Positions 6,341 to 15,425 of a DNA stretch of 64,000 nt are shown in pieces (position 1 is the first letter of the stretch; each line of letters starts with the position of its first letter). Location: the NCBI GenBank assembly GCA_036783645.1, contig DAIPWT010000019.1, forward strand, positions 5,594 through 69,593, read 5' to 3'. The notes beneath the pieces are model-generated. The model did no database searches and was not told where the DNA came from. It saw only the letters and a program-made list of their open reading frames with translations. This stretch comes from UBA4732 sp002404095 (GTDB lineage: Bacteria > Planctomycetota > Planctomycetia > Gemmatales > Gemmataceae). The position numbers and the translations under genes are program-made.

Positions 6341-8833
6341 ATGGTGGACGCAATGGCTGCGCCGTCCTCGGTTGCTGATCTTTTGAACTTGGTACGCCAG
6401 AGCCTTCCTCTGGACCCGTCGCGCCTGGACACCTACGTCGCGGAGCTACGGCGTTCGGCCGTCTTGCCGGGCAAACCAGAGGATCTGGCCGGCCTTCTCG
6501 TCCGCGACGGCTTCCTGACCGCATTTCAGGCCGACCATCTGATGCGCGGTCGGCGGCCCAAATTCCTCATTGGCAAGTATGTAATCCTCGACCGAATTGG
6601 CGCGGGCGGTATGGGAGCGGTCTATCTGTGCGAGCATCTCCAGCTGGAGCGGCAGGTTGCCTTGAAGGTGCTGCCAGCCGATCAGGCCGATGATGCTGGC
6701 GCCCTTGCCCGTTTCATCCGGGAAGCCCAAGCGGTCGCCGCTTTGAACCATCCCCATATCGTCCGCGCCTACGACGTGGATGTGGAAGGCAAGACCTACT
6801 TTTTGGTGATGGAATATGTGGACGGCGTCAACCTTCAGGATTTAGTCACAAGACACGGCCGGCTGGACCCGACGCGCGCCGCCCATTATATCAGCCAATC
6901 GGCCGCGGGATTGCAGCACGCCCACCAAGCCGGCTTGGTCCACCGCGACATCAAACCGGCCAATCTGCTGCTTAGTCGAACGGGCGTCGTCAAAGTGCTG
7001 GACCTGGGGCTGGCCCGCTTCTTCCACGACGACGAGGACGCCTTGACGAAGGAACATTCCGGCCAAGCCATCCTGGGTACGGCCGACTACTTGGCGCCGG
7101 AGCAGGGACGCAACAGCCACGATGTTGACATTCGCGCCGACATTTACAGCCTGGGCGCGACCTTCTATTTTCTCCTCGTTGGTAGAGCACCCTTTGCCGA
7201 CGGGACATTGAATCAAAAGCTCATCTGGCATCAAATGAAGACGCCGATGGCGGTGCGAAAGTTGCGCCCCGACGTGCCCGAAGCGATGGCGATGGTGATC
7301 TCACGCATGATGGCGAAGGACGCGGCGGGGCGCTATCAGACGCCGGCGGACGTGGTCGCCGCCCTCGCACCATGGACGCAGACGGTGTTGCGACTACCCG
7401 CGCCAGCCGAGCTTCCGCCGCTGCGGCCCACTGCCCGCGCCGGCCGGATGGGACGAAACGTCGGGAGATCGGCCGATTCCACCGTGGTTAATCGCGCCTC
7501 CCGCACTACGGCTCTCTCGGCGCCGCCCGCGGCCGCCTCGGCGCCGCTCGCTTCCATAGCGGCGATGCTCAACCTGGAACTTCCGCCAGCCCCGCCGCGA
7601 GTTGCCGCCGCCGCCAGTCCGGCGCTGAACGTTGGACCGACGGGGCCCGCAGTACCGCAGACGTTACTTCCCCAGTCCGGCGACGATTGGTCCTGTCTCT
7701 TCGATGACGACTCGGACGCCGGCAAACCGTCCACCCCATCGGGAGGCCGACGCTCCGGCAAAAGGCACGGCCTTTATATTCGGAATCACCGCTGGTATAT
7801 CGTGGGAGCAATCCCGGCCTTGCTATTGTTGATCGGCGGCGTCTGGCTGATCGTGGCGCTCGTTTCCGCCACGCCCAAACCTATCACCGCGCCGTCCGGA
7901 CAGACGTTGGCGCTGCCCGAAAAGCCGCGTGGCCCCGTGAACCTACGAGCGACGGCCAATGGGGCGGAGGCGATTGAGTTGACTTGGGACGATCCTAACG
8001 GGCCGTCGATTGGCTTCCGTATCGACCAGGCCGCCGACCGTTATTTCACCAAAAATGTGGTTGGGACGAGTCTGGCTAATGGGGACGCTCGAGCTTACAC
8101 CTTTACCCGCCTTGCATCCGGCGCGGCGTACTACTACCGGATGCGAGCGCTCCGAGAATCCGGCGAGTCGAGCGTTTCCAACGTGGCCTGGGCGCCAGTG
8201 TTCTACGCGCAGGGATTCACGCCAAGCGGATTGGTATTAAACCGCGGCGCCGTGGTCATCGACAAAGCTCTGCGCCTGACGGATGCCGGCCCCAACGAAG
8301 CGCGTAGCGCCTTCTACCAGAATTCGGTGGACGTCCGCTCGTTTACGACGCAATTCCGCTTCAAGATCAGCCCTAGCACGGCGGACGGCTTCACCTTCTG
8401 CATCCACGGTGGCGAGCCGACGGCGGTGGGCGTCTCGGCTGGCGGTCTCGGTTATCAGGGCATTCCGAACAGCATGGCCGTGAAATTCGACTTGTTCAGC
8501 AACGACGGTGAAGGCCCCAACTCGACTGGCGTCTACCTAAACGGCGACAAGCCCACCAACGCCGGCGCGATCGATTTGACGCCGAGCGGCATCGACCTAC
8601 ATAGCGGCCGCACTTATGACGCGACCATCGACTATAAAGATAAGAAACTGACTTTAACAATCGTCGATGTCCAGGATATGACGAAGAGATTCTCGCATAC
8701 GTTCGATGTGGACGTGCCCGCGGCGGTCCACGGCTCAACGGCATACGTTGGCTTCACGGGAGGCACTGGCGGAGCGGGCGCGAACCAGGACATTTTGACG
8801 TGGACGTGGCTATCGACTGACGCTAGGCAATGA
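6341..8833 (+). CDS. Receptor-like Ser/Thr kinase with extracellular FN3 and L-type-lectin-like domain
   Basis: An 830-residue membrane protein. Residues 1-75 are a helical N-terminus typical of planctomycete kinases. The kinase domain spans ~80-350: GAGGMG loop near 87, VALKVL lysine, HRDIKPAN near 201, DLG (in place of DFG) near 221, YLAPEQ. A Pro/Ala-rich linker follows, then one membrane segment at ~485-508 (WYIVGAIPALLLLIGGVWLI). Outside lies an FN3-like domain (~526-618) and a ~200-residue beta domain (~627-826) with GLVLNRGAVVIDKALRLTD, SFTTQFRFKI, DGFTFCIHG, MAVKFDLFSN and TAYVGFTGGTGG, the pattern of legume/L-type lectins. It probably senses surface glycans. The ATG at 6341 or 6353 are both possible. 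The stop overlaps an ATG (ATGA) of the next frame. Confidence 0.87.
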   Translation: MVDAMAAPSSVADLLNLVRQSLPLDPSRLDTYVAELRRSAVLPGKPEDLAGLLVRDGFLTAFQADHLMRGRRPKFLIGKYVILDRIGAGGMGAVYLCEHLQLERQVALKVLPADQADDAGALARFIREAQAVAALNHPHIVRAYDVDVEGKTYFLVMEYVDGVNLQDLVTRHGRLDPTRAAHYISQSAAGLQHAHQAGLVHRDIKPANLLLSRTGVVKVLDLGLARFFHDDEDALTKEHSGQAILGTADYLAPEQGRNSHDVDIRADIYSLGATFYFLLVGRAPFADGTLNQKLIWHQMKTPMAVRKLRPDVPEAMAMVISRMMAKDAAGRYQTPADVVAALAPWTQTVLRLPAPAELPPLRPTARAGRMGRNVGRSADSTVVNRASRTTALSAPPAAASAPLASIAAMLNLELPPAPPRVAAAASPALNVGPTGPAVPQTLLPQSGDDWSCLFDDDSDAGKPSTPSGGRRSGKRHGLYIRNHRWYIVGAIPALLLLIGGVWLIVALVSATPKPITAPSGQTLALPEKPRGPVNLRATANGAEAIELTWDDPNGPSIGFRIDQAADRYFTKNVVGTSLANGDARAYTFTRLASGAAYYYRMRALRESGESSVSNVAWAPVFYAQGFTPSGLVLNRGAVVIDKALRLTDAGPNEARSAFYQNSVDVRSFTTQFRFKISPSTADGFTFCIHGGEPTAVGVSAGGLGYQGIPNSMAVKFDLFSNDGEGPNSTGVYLNGDKPTNAGAIDLTPSGIDLHSGRTYDATIDYKDKKLTLTIVDVQDMTKRFSHTFDVDVPAAVHGSTAYVGFTGGTGGAGANQDILTWTWLSTDARQ

Positions 8834-8847
8834 GCCGGAGGCATGGG

Positions 8848-9150
8848 ATGAACACTGCGGCGAGGAGTGAACCCCGCATCGCCAAGCTGGAAGTCACTGA
8901 GGATGCCATCGTCGCCCAGTTGCTCGACGGGCGAACAATTAGTGTGCCGTTAACGTGGTCGTGGCGCCTGGCCGACGCGACGCCGGCGCAGCGCCGGCGT
9001 TTTGAGATCCTGGGAAGCGGCGAGGGAATCCATTGGCCTGACATCGACGAAGACATCAGCGCTCAGGGAATGTTGCAGGGGATCCCAGCACGTCCGCCCA
9101 AGCAAGGTAAGGCGAAACGCCAGCCGGTCAAGCCGGTACTTGTCGATTAA
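8848..9150 (+). CDS. DUF2442 domain protein
   Basis: A 100-residue protein with the DUF2442 signature: DGRTISVPLTWSWRLADATPAQRRRFEILGSGEGIHWPDIDEDIS. The family is small, soluble and often linked with DUF4160 proteins as a possible toxin-antitoxin pair; no DUF4160 partner is present here. CGGAGG seven bases before the ATG at 8848 supports this start. An ATG at 8830, overlapping the kinase stop, would add six residues. Its place immediately after the receptor kinase implies co-transcription. The 100-base gap to the next gene holds nothing I recognise. Confidence 0.8.
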   Translation: MNTAARSEPRIAKLEVTEDAIVAQLLDGRTISVPLTWSWRLADATPAQRRRFEILGSGEGIHWPDIDEDISAQGMLQGIPARPPKQGKAKRQPVKPVLVD

Positions 9151-9251
9151 ACCACCAGTGCATACAACGGGCCAAAACAACTCTTGGGGGCTGTTGACAA
9201 CAAGACAGCTATTCGCGTCGCTCGACGGATGACTGATCAGGGAGGGTGGCC

Positions 9252-10673
9252 GTGAACCGCTTTGGGATGAAGTGGATCGTTCAACTCGCCGCAGCGGTTC
9301 TTACGCTGATGGCGTGCCCGCTCTTCGCCGTGGGGCAAGGCACGGTGCAGAACGTGATGGCAACGTGCGGTGCGCCTTCTCCGGCATGGACGGGGTGGGG
9401 CCAACCGACTGAGATTGCTGTCCATGCCACGGCGACTGCCCCTACTCCCGACACGGGTTCGACTCTTCAAGTGCCGAACTGGCATTGGACCGTCCAAAAG
9501 GTCGAGTATTCCAACGACAACATTTCCTTTACCGAAGGCGGAGTCTCTTCCACCCAATTCACGAACGGCACTACAGCGGACGACACCCTGAAAGCATGGT
9601 TCTACCAAGGGGCATACTGGCGCATCACTTGCAAGGTGACGGTCGGTTATTCCGAAACACCGGGAACAGCTACTTGGACGGGAACAGCGACCTGCACGTC
9701 GCTCCCCAACTGCGGCGAGTTGGTCAGCGTCACCGTGACATCTGGAGCGACGCAGACGAACGTGTTGCAAGTAAACGACTACCCGAACTGGGCGGCGGTC
9801 CTGCAGTACCTCGGTACGGTCAATATCAAGGCCACCGTCAAACCCAATGATGTGAACGCAGCGAACCTGATCCAGTGGACGAATGGGGCGGCGGTCGCGG
9901 GCGACAATACCCAGCGGACGGTGGACAAGGGCACTTCGGCGAGGACGGAGGTAACAGCGGTGGTCGGCGGGGCGCCAGCGCAGGGAGTCAATATCTGGAT
10001 CATCTGGGCGACCGTGACCATCCAGCTTACCGACACCGACAAGGTCGCACAAGATGACAACTCTAGTTTGTTCACTGACAACGGTGGGAATTGGCCGGAT
10101 GCGCTGGGAGGCGGTACGGGCCTGGGGCCTATCGACCACGATGCGGTCCCGGGCCTCACATACGCCTACACTGTCGGCAAGATGCAGGCGACCGGTAAGC
10201 TAACGCCTCCGGGCATAGGTACGGTTATTTCCACGACCGCCTGGAAACTCAACAGGACGCGAGAGGATATAGCTTGGGATAACGGCGGCCACTACAGCTT
10301 TGGGATCTGGGTCATGGGTCCATCGTCTCAAGACCCGGCAGGCAAAAACGATATAACAGCTGAAGGAGCAGCTTCCCAAGATTGGGATCCCACATCTGGA
10401 GGAAGTGTGGATACTATTTACGATGTAGATGCGCCGGGTTGTTCTGTCATGCTGGGGGGCACCGAGATAAACCATACATCTGAAAGCTATGTAAATTTTA
10501 CTCAGTGGATCACTGTAACCCTTGATGCGGAAACCATCTGCTCCGACAACGCGCTCTGGAGCTATCAAGCGCAGGTGGACGGCGACAAGGCCGTGGGGTC
10601 CAGGATCGACCTGAACCAGCTGAGTACCGGATCTATCAACATCCCAGCTGGCCCTCATTACACAAAACGGTAG
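9252..10673 (+). CDS. Secreted Ig-like protein, cassette A
   Basis: A 473-residue exported protein with a clear signal peptide (MKWIVQLAAAVLTLMACPLFAVGQG). The N-terminal region VMATCGAPSPAWTGWGQPTEI.VHATATAPTPD, then PNWHWTV, matches the start of the secreted protein at 57517-58518 (VTATCAALTPNP..GQTATATLNATATPPTPN, then PTWSWAL), so the two are paralogs. The central part is beta-rich with many Thr, Val and Trp residues, consistent with two Ig-like modules. The C-terminal ~150 residues (DHDAVPGLTYAYTVGKM onward) are unique. GTG at 9252 has GGAGGG five bases upstream; GTG 9246 and ATG 9267 are alternatives. It is followed by HEAT-like and STN-like genes on the same strand. Confidence 0.75.
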   Translation: MNRFGMKWIVQLAAAVLTLMACPLFAVGQGTVQNVMATCGAPSPAWTGWGQPTEIAVHATATAPTPDTGSTLQVPNWHWTVQKVEYSNDNISFTEGGVSSTQFTNGTTADDTLKAWFYQGAYWRITCKVTVGYSETPGTATWTGTATCTSLPNCGELVSVTVTSGATQTNVLQVNDYPNWAAVLQYLGTVNIKATVKPNDVNAANLIQWTNGAAVAGDNTQRTVDKGTSARTEVTAVVGGAPAQGVNIWIIWATVTIQLTDTDKVAQDDNSSLFTDNGGNWPDALGGGTGLGPIDHDAVPGLTYAYTVGKMQATGKLTPPGIGTVISTTAWKLNRTREDIAWDNGGHYSFGIWVMGPSSQDPAGKNDITAEGAASQDWDPTSGGSVDTIYDVDAPGCSVMLGGTEINHTSESYVNFTQWITVTLDAETICSDNALWSYQAQVDGDKAVGSRIDLNQLSTGSINIPAGPHYTKR

Positions 10674-10693
10674 CGTCTCAGTTTGATTGTCAC

Positions 10694-10716
10694 CCCTCTC
10701 CCCCTGGGGGAGAGGG
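10694..10716. terminator. G/C-rich perfect palindrome between cassette A genes
   Basis: CCCTCTCCCCC, T, GGGGGAGAGGG: 11-base perfect arms. Weaker outer complementarity (GTCTCA near 10675, TGAGAC near 10726) also exists. No U-tract follows, so it could be a processing or attenuation hairpin or a repeat rather than a terminator. A related C-rich palindrome is inserted in the coding region at 36209-36233. Confidence 0.5.
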
Positions 10717-10759
10717 CCGTACCCATGAGACGAAACTGACCTACTTACGGGAGCAATAC

Positions 10760-11350
10760 ATGCGCAATCTCTCTGTTTCGTGGCTCACCTTAGTCGCCTT
10801 GATCGCCCTCCTGACGTCCCTGACCATGAAAACCAACGTGTCCGCAAAAGACTTCCGAATCTCGGTTCCTGATTTCACCGCCACCTCTGAAAAAGAAGGC
10901 GATGAGGCCGCCGCCCAAGTCCTCAAATCTTACGGAAAAGTCACCGGCGAGTTGATCGACCAGATGAGGGATCGCAATTCCTCGGCCAATGCAAAAACGC
11001 TGGCTGCTTATCTTCTTGGCGAACTGAGAGCCTCGCGTGCGGTGTGGACGTTGGCGGACAACATCGACTTGAAAGCGCCGCGCATCGATCCCAAGTTTAG
11101 CATAGGAAGGTGGGGTGAATTCCCGGCTCAGGAAGCGTTGCACAAAATCGGCGTCCCGGCCGCCGCAGAAGTTCTCAGGCGTCTTCTCACCGAACAGAAC
11201 GAGCTCCGCAGAAAGCTGATGGTTAAGGTCATCAGGGGAGTATACGGCGACGACTTGGGTCGTCTTTTCGTCCAGAACCGGCTAGCCAAGGAAACGGATC
11301 CGATGCACAAGGAGAATTTGAACCTTGCCTTGAAGGAATTCCCGCAATAG
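10760..11350 (+). CDS. Exported HEAT-repeat-like protein
   Basis: A 196-residue protein with a signal peptide (MRNLSVSWLTLVALIALLTSLTMKTNVSA). It then has paired helices of HEAT type: NAKTLAAYLLGELRASRAVWTLADNI, PAQEALHKIGVPAAAEVLRRLL, RRKLMVKVIRGVYGDDLGRLFVQNRL. A CGGGAG stretch lies upstream of the ATG. The gene is between the Ig-like and STN-like genes of cassette A and runs in the same direction; cassette B has no equivalent. A scaffold role in the periplasm is an inference from fold only. Confidence 0.7.
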   Translation: MRNLSVSWLTLVALIALLTSLTMKTNVSAKDFRISVPDFTATSEKEGDEAAAQVLKSYGKVTGELIDQMRDRNSSANAKTLAAYLLGELRASRAVWTLADNIDLKAPRIDPKFSIGRWGEFPAQEALHKIGVPAAAEVLRRLLTEQNELRRKLMVKVIRGVYGDDLGRLFVQNRLAKETDPMHKENLNLALKEFPQ

Positions 11351-11424
11351 GCTCCGTGACGTTCCAATGGATAGGCGGTTTTTGTCGGCGCAGATCATTG
11401 CGGCCTTTTCTTAGGGAGAAAGAA

Positions 11425-12090
11425 ATGGGACGGCAAAGTGGGTCTTTCTCGATCCGGAATATCAATATTTTCGGCGGAATACTGATTTTCGGGCTGATTT
11501 CCTGTGTTCGCGTCTCTGCCGCGGAACCTACAACCCCAGATAAGGCGAACGGCGCCAACAGCGGCAAACCTATGCAGTTGCGCGACGATCCGCGTCTTCA
11601 GAAGCCAGTTACCGGTGCGTTTCGGGCTCCGAAGGCCCAAGACATTGTTGACCTCGTGCGGAACGAGACAGGGGCAAAGATTTCCCTGGCCCCTTCCGTC
11701 ATCCAGGACCGGCCGCTCCAGGGAGATACAAAAACAAACAAGGTTCCCGCCTGGGCCGTCCTGGAGAATCTGGCAGGGAACCAATACATCAAGGGGCACT
11801 GGATAAAGGAAGGAGAAGAATATGTTCTTATCCCGACCTACGCCGGCCCGCCTCCGCCCTTGCCGCCGCAATTGCCTCCGCAGTTGCAGAGAGCAATGGA
11901 CCGAGCGGAGAAAGGCATTCCGCCCGATCCGCCGCCCAACGCGATTCCAGATGACACGGGCAGGCGAATTTGGTTTATAGTTTTCACGGTCTTTCTGATG
12001 GCTGTACTTTGCGTCATTTTCTTCTGGCAACGCAGAGCCGATGCGCGGGCGGCATCCGCAAAATCCGGCCTCAAGGAGAAAGACCAATAA
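11425..12090 (+). CDS. STN-like domain protein with C-terminal membrane anchor, cassette A
   Basis: A 221-residue protein. The N-terminal hydrophobic segment (IFGGILIFGLISCVRVSAA) is a signal peptide. Residues ~54-125 form an STN/secretin-N-like module: DPRLQKPVTGAFRAPKAQDIVDLVRNETGAKISL, then VPAWAVLENLAGNQYIKGHWIKEGEEYVLIP. A proline-rich linker follows, then one membrane helix (~180-201, WFIVFTVFLMAVLCVIFFW) and a short basic tail. The same order (DPRL start, STN-like module, C-terminal membrane helix plus basic tail) occurs in the protein at 56117-57466. The ATG at 11425 follows TTAGGGAGAAAG. It is separated from the glycosyltransferase gene by 28 bases. Confidence 0.7.
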   Translation: MGRQSGSFSIRNINIFGGILIFGLISCVRVSAAEPTTPDKANGANSGKPMQLRDDPRLQKPVTGAFRAPKAQDIVDLVRNETGAKISLAPSVIQDRPLQGDTKTNKVPAWAVLENLAGNQYIKGHWIKEGEEYVLIPTYAGPPPPLPPQLPPQLQRAMDRAEKGIPPDPPPNAIPDDTGRRIWFIVFTVFLMAVLCVIFFWQRRADARAASAKSGLKEKDQ

Positions 12091-12118
12091 AGCGATTCTC
12101 CTAGCCAAGCTGCACACC

Positions 12119-13981
12119 ATGAATCGATCACCGCGCTTTGGCATCGTCGCGCTCTCCCTCCTATTCATTCACGCCGGATTGCTTGCCTGGGGAGATTTGC
12201 GGCACAGCCCGACGATCGACGAAGTAGGCCATCTCGCCGCCGGGATTGCTCACTGGCAAGACGGCCGATTTGATCCCTATGCGGTCAATCCCCCTCTCGT
12301 CCGCATGGTCGCGGCCTTGCCTGTGTTGGCTTGCCATCCCATCATTGACTGGAAATCCTACCGACCGGATTACAGAATTCGGAATGAATTCACGGTGGGG
12401 GCGGCGCTCATGGCCGCGAACGGCGAGGGCAGTTTCTGGTTCTTCACTTTAGCGCGCTGGGCGTGCATCCCTTTCAGTTTGCTCGGTGCCTATGTCTGCT
12501 GGCGCTGGGCCGGGGAACTCTACGGTCAATCCGCCGGGCTGCTGGCTCTGGCGCTGTGGTGCTTTGATCCGAACATCCTCGGCAATGCCCAGATGATTAC
12601 CCCCGACACGGGGGCGGCGGCCCTTGGCGTCACCGCTCATTACGCCTTGTGGCTTTGGTTGAAGCATCCCGATCGGAGAGGCATGATCCTTGCGGGGTTG
12701 ACCCTCGGTCTGGCCGAATTGACCAAGACCACTTGGATACTCCTCTTCGCCTTATGGCCGCTCCTCTGGCTCGCCTGGCGGTGGCCCGAACGCCGGACGC
12801 TCAACCCCAGGATCTGGCTGCTACAGGGAGGCCAATTATCCGTTATACTTCTTCTGGGTCTTTTCATCATCAATGTCGGCTATGGCTTTGAAGGTTCCTT
12901 CAGAAAGTTATCAAGCTATTCGTTTGCAAGTAAAACCCTGTCGGGGCAGACTGATGCCAGCCCCGCTCCCCATGAGAGGGCCAATCGATTCGCCGGCTGC
13001 GTGATCGGGGAGATTCCCGCGCCCGTGCCCCATGCCTATCTGCTCGGCATCGACTATGTGAGATCGGAGTTTGAGACGGGCTACCCGTCCTACCTCCGCT
13101 GCGAGTGGAAGCACGGTGGATGGTGGTACTATTACCTTTACGGCTTGGTCGTCAAGGCGCCGCTAGGGCTTTGGGTGCTCGCTCTTTTGGCACTCGCTCT
13201 CGCCCTCGGCAACCGGGCTTACTCGGCGTCATGGCGCGACGAAATGGTTCTCCTCGCGCCGGCCCTCGCCGTTTTTACCCTGGTAAGTTCACAGACCGGA
13301 TTCAACCATCACCTGCGTTATGTCTTGCCGAGCTTCCCGTTTGCCTTCATCCTCATTAGCCGCTTGGGACGCGTACTGGCATTCAAGGCGAAGGCGGCGG
13401 CCGTCGTCGCGGGAATCGCCCTGACTTGGTTGGTTGCTAGCAGCCTGTCAGTTTACCCGCACAGCTTATCATATTTCAATGAACTGGTCGGCGGGCCGGC
13501 GGGAGGAGGCGCCCACCTGATCGACAGTAACGTCGATTGGGGGCAGGATCTTCTCTACCTTCGGGAATGGCTACAGGCTCACCCCGAGGCGAAACCTTTG
13601 GGTCTGGCGTACTTCGGCTCCTTCGATCCCCACATCGCGGGTATCGAATACACGCAGGCGCCGCCCGGTCCAGCGCCAGTCGCCGGCAATCCGGAATCCG
13701 AGCCGCTCTCGTGCGGTCCTCGGCCGGGTTGGTACGCCGTCAGTGTTACTCTGGTGTACGGCCATCGCATCAGGGTGTTCGATGGGCACGGGTGTAACAA
13801 GGGTCTGGAGCAGCCGGACTACGCTTACTTCCAACGGTTTCAGCCGATCGCGCGGGCCGGCTATTCCATCAATATTTACTATATTACCCATGAAGAAGCC
13901 AATCGCGTTCGCAAGGCATTGAGTCTACCGTTGCTTCCCCCGACTTTTTGCTCATGGCCTGCTGCGCCAATTCGAGAATGA
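12119..13981 (+). CDS. GT-C family membrane glycosyltransferase (PMT/ArnT-like)
   Basis: A 620-residue multi-pass membrane protein. The first periplasmic loop has SPTIDEVGHLAAG, where the Asp-Glu is the usual catalytic/metal site of lipid-linked GT-C enzymes. About ten hydrophobic segments follow, ending with a soluble C-terminal domain (DSNVDWGQDLLYLREWL, GLAYFGSFDPHIAGI). The NVDWGQ motif recurs in the enzyme at 41199-43028 as ANWDWGQG. Donor and acceptor cannot be read from sequence; a polyprenyl-phosphate sugar is expected. It is the last gene of the kinase-lectin cluster and converges with waaA, with 21 bases between stops. Confidence 0.85.
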   Translation: MNRSPRFGIVALSLLFIHAGLLAWGDLRHSPTIDEVGHLAAGIAHWQDGRFDPYAVNPPLVRMVAALPVLACHPIIDWKSYRPDYRIRNEFTVGAALMAANGEGSFWFFTLARWACIPFSLLGAYVCWRWAGELYGQSAGLLALALWCFDPNILGNAQMITPDTGAAALGVTAHYALWLWLKHPDRRGMILAGLTLGLAELTKTTWILLFALWPLLWLAWRWPERRTLNPRIWLLQGGQLSVILLLGLFIINVGYGFEGSFRKLSSYSFASKTLSGQTDASPAPHERANRFAGCVIGEIPAPVPHAYLLGIDYVRSEFETGYPSYLRCEWKHGGWWYYYLYGLVVKAPLGLWVLALLALALALGNRAYSASWRDEMVLLAPALAVFTLVSSQTGFNHHLRYVLPSFPFAFILISRLGRVLAFKAKAAAVVAGIALTWLVASSLSVYPHSLSYFNELVGGPAGGGAHLIDSNVDWGQDLLYLREWLQAHPEAKPLGLAYFGSFDPHIAGIEYTQAPPGPAPVAGNPESEPLSCGPRPGWYAVSVTLVYGHRIRVFDGHGCNKGLEQPDYAYFQRFQPIARAGYSINIYYITHEEANRVRKALSLPLLPPTFCSWPAAPIRE

Positions 13982-14002
13982 TCGCCTGAGTAAGGAGCGG
14001 GC

Positions 14003-15307
14003 TCACGCGACCATCGTCTGTTCCGGCCGCGCCGCAAGGATGCCGCCTAGCAGCCGCACCGTCGTTTCCGTCGCGCCCAGTTGTTTTTGTACGAAAGCCC
14101 GCGCCGCCGCTCCCATTCGCGCTCGTTCTTTCGCGTCGGCGAGGAGACGATGCACGGCGATTTTCAACTCCTCGGCGTCCTTCACTTGCCAGGCCGCCCC
14201 GTGTTCGATTAAGCGACCAGCCGGCTCCTTAAAGTTCCAGACGTGCGGCCCAAACACCACGGCCGTGCCGTAAGCCGCCGGCTCGATCATGTTCTGGCCG
14301 CCGCGCCGGCCGTCCAGACTGCCGCCGACGAACGCCACGTCCGCCAAGCCCCATAACGCGCCGAGTTCGCCAATCGTATCCACCAGTACCACGGCGGCGC
14401 GATCCGTAATCGGTGCGATTAACCCAGTGCGTCGGACGAACGGTACGCCGGCCCGGCGCAGCACTTCCGCCGCTTCGTTGAAGCGATCCTTCTGACGCGG
14501 CGCCAGGAACAGTCGTAGATTCGGATGCGCCTCTCGGGCGCGTTGATAGACCCCAATTACAATCTCCTCTTCCGGCGCCATCGTGCTGCCGGCCACCCAT
14601 ACCAAATCGTCCGCCTTTACGTCTAGCAATTGTCGCAATCCCTCGGTGCGCGGATTGTGTCGGTCGCCGCCGGCGCCGTCGTACTTCACTGACCCCGTGA
14701 CGTGAACGCGATCCGCCGCCGCTCCCAGTGAACGCACCGCGCGCGCGTATTCTTCCGTCTGAGCGGCGTAAAGACTGATGCAATCGAACAACGGGCCGGT
14801 GAGCCAACGCAGCCGTTGGTAACGCGCCCCGCTGCGCGGACTCATGCGGCCGTTAATGACGGCAACAGGGACGCCGTGGCGTCGGGCCGCGAGGAGGAAG
14901 TTCGGCCACAGTTCGCCCTCGGCCATCACGATCAGGGCCGGATCGACCTGGCGCAGCGTCCGTTGGACGGCCCATGAAAAATCCAGCGGATAAGGGAAGA
15001 CGGGCAGGTTGGAGAAACAGCGGCACGCCTCGTCATGGCCCGCGTCCGTAGTGGTGGAGACGACGCAAGATTGGCTGGGATGAAGTCGCCGGAAAGAAGC
15101 AATTACCTGTCGCAAAAGGTGGATTTCGCCGACGCTGACGCCGTGAAACCAGACTGGATGCCCGAAGGAATTAGGGCGAAACGGCAAGCCAAACAGCTTG
15201 GCGCCGAGGCCGCGCCGATAGCGGCCTGTGCGGATGGCACGGTACACCAGCCACGGCGATAAGGCGGTCAATACGCAGAGATAGAGCGCGTCCAGCACCC
15301 AACGCAT
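14003..15307 (-). CDS. waaA: 3-deoxy-D-manno-octulosonic acid transferase (KdtA/WaaA)
   Basis: A 434-residue inner-membrane enzyme that transfers Kdo from CMP-Kdo to the lipid A precursor. It has the N-terminal membrane anchor (LDALYLCVLTALSPWLVYRAI), the acceptor-side motifs WFHGVSVGEI and AEGELWPNFL, the CMP-Kdo-side GSVKYD and APRQKDRF, and the C-terminal AFVGGSLDGRRGGQNMIEPAAYG typical of WaaA. Length is normal. The ATG at 15307 is chosen because the family starts MRW at this site; further upstream the frame runs through a hairpin. It lies just downstream of secA on the same strand. With lpxC and ompH it implies a lipid A-Kdo outer membrane. Confidence 0.93.
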   Translation of the reverse strand: MRWVLDALYLCVLTALSPWLVYRAIRTGRYRRGLGAKLFGLPFRPNSFGHPVWFHGVSVGEIHLLRQVIASFRRLHPSQSCVVSTTTDAGHDEACRCFSNLPVFPYPLDFSWAVQRTLRQVDPALIVMAEGELWPNFLLAARRHGVPVAVINGRMSPRSGARYQRLRWLTGPLFDCISLYAAQTEEYARAVRSLGAAADRVHVTGSVKYDGAGGDRHNPRTEGLRQLLDVKADDLVWVAGSTMAPEEEIVIGVYQRAREAHPNLRLFLAPRQKDRFNEAAEVLRRAGVPFVRRTGLIAPITDRAAVVLVDTIGELGALWGLADVAFVGGSLDGRRGGQNMIEPAAYGTAVVFGPHVWNFKEPAGRLIEHGAAWQVKDAEELKIAVHRLLADAKERARMGAAARAFVQKQLGATETTVRLLGGILAARPEQTMVA

Positions 15308-15338
15308 GGGAATCCTTTCCCTGACCAAACGACGCCCG

Positions 15339-15409
15339 ACGAGCCGCGACCGTAAGGGAGCGGAGGGCGGTTCAGGAACCTTCCCCGCTCCCTTACGGTC
15401 GCGGCTCGT
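15339..15409. repeat. Hairpin repeat family 1 (ACGAGCCGCGACCGTAAGGG)
   Basis: Perfect 25-base arms (15339-15363, 15385-15409) with a 21-base loop, between the secA stop and the waaA start. The same arm sequence occurs at 26942-27016 and, with one base changed, at 30484-30553. It could uncouple secA from waaA transcription. Confidence 0.9.
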
Positions 15410-15425
15410 ATTTGCCGTGATGCGA

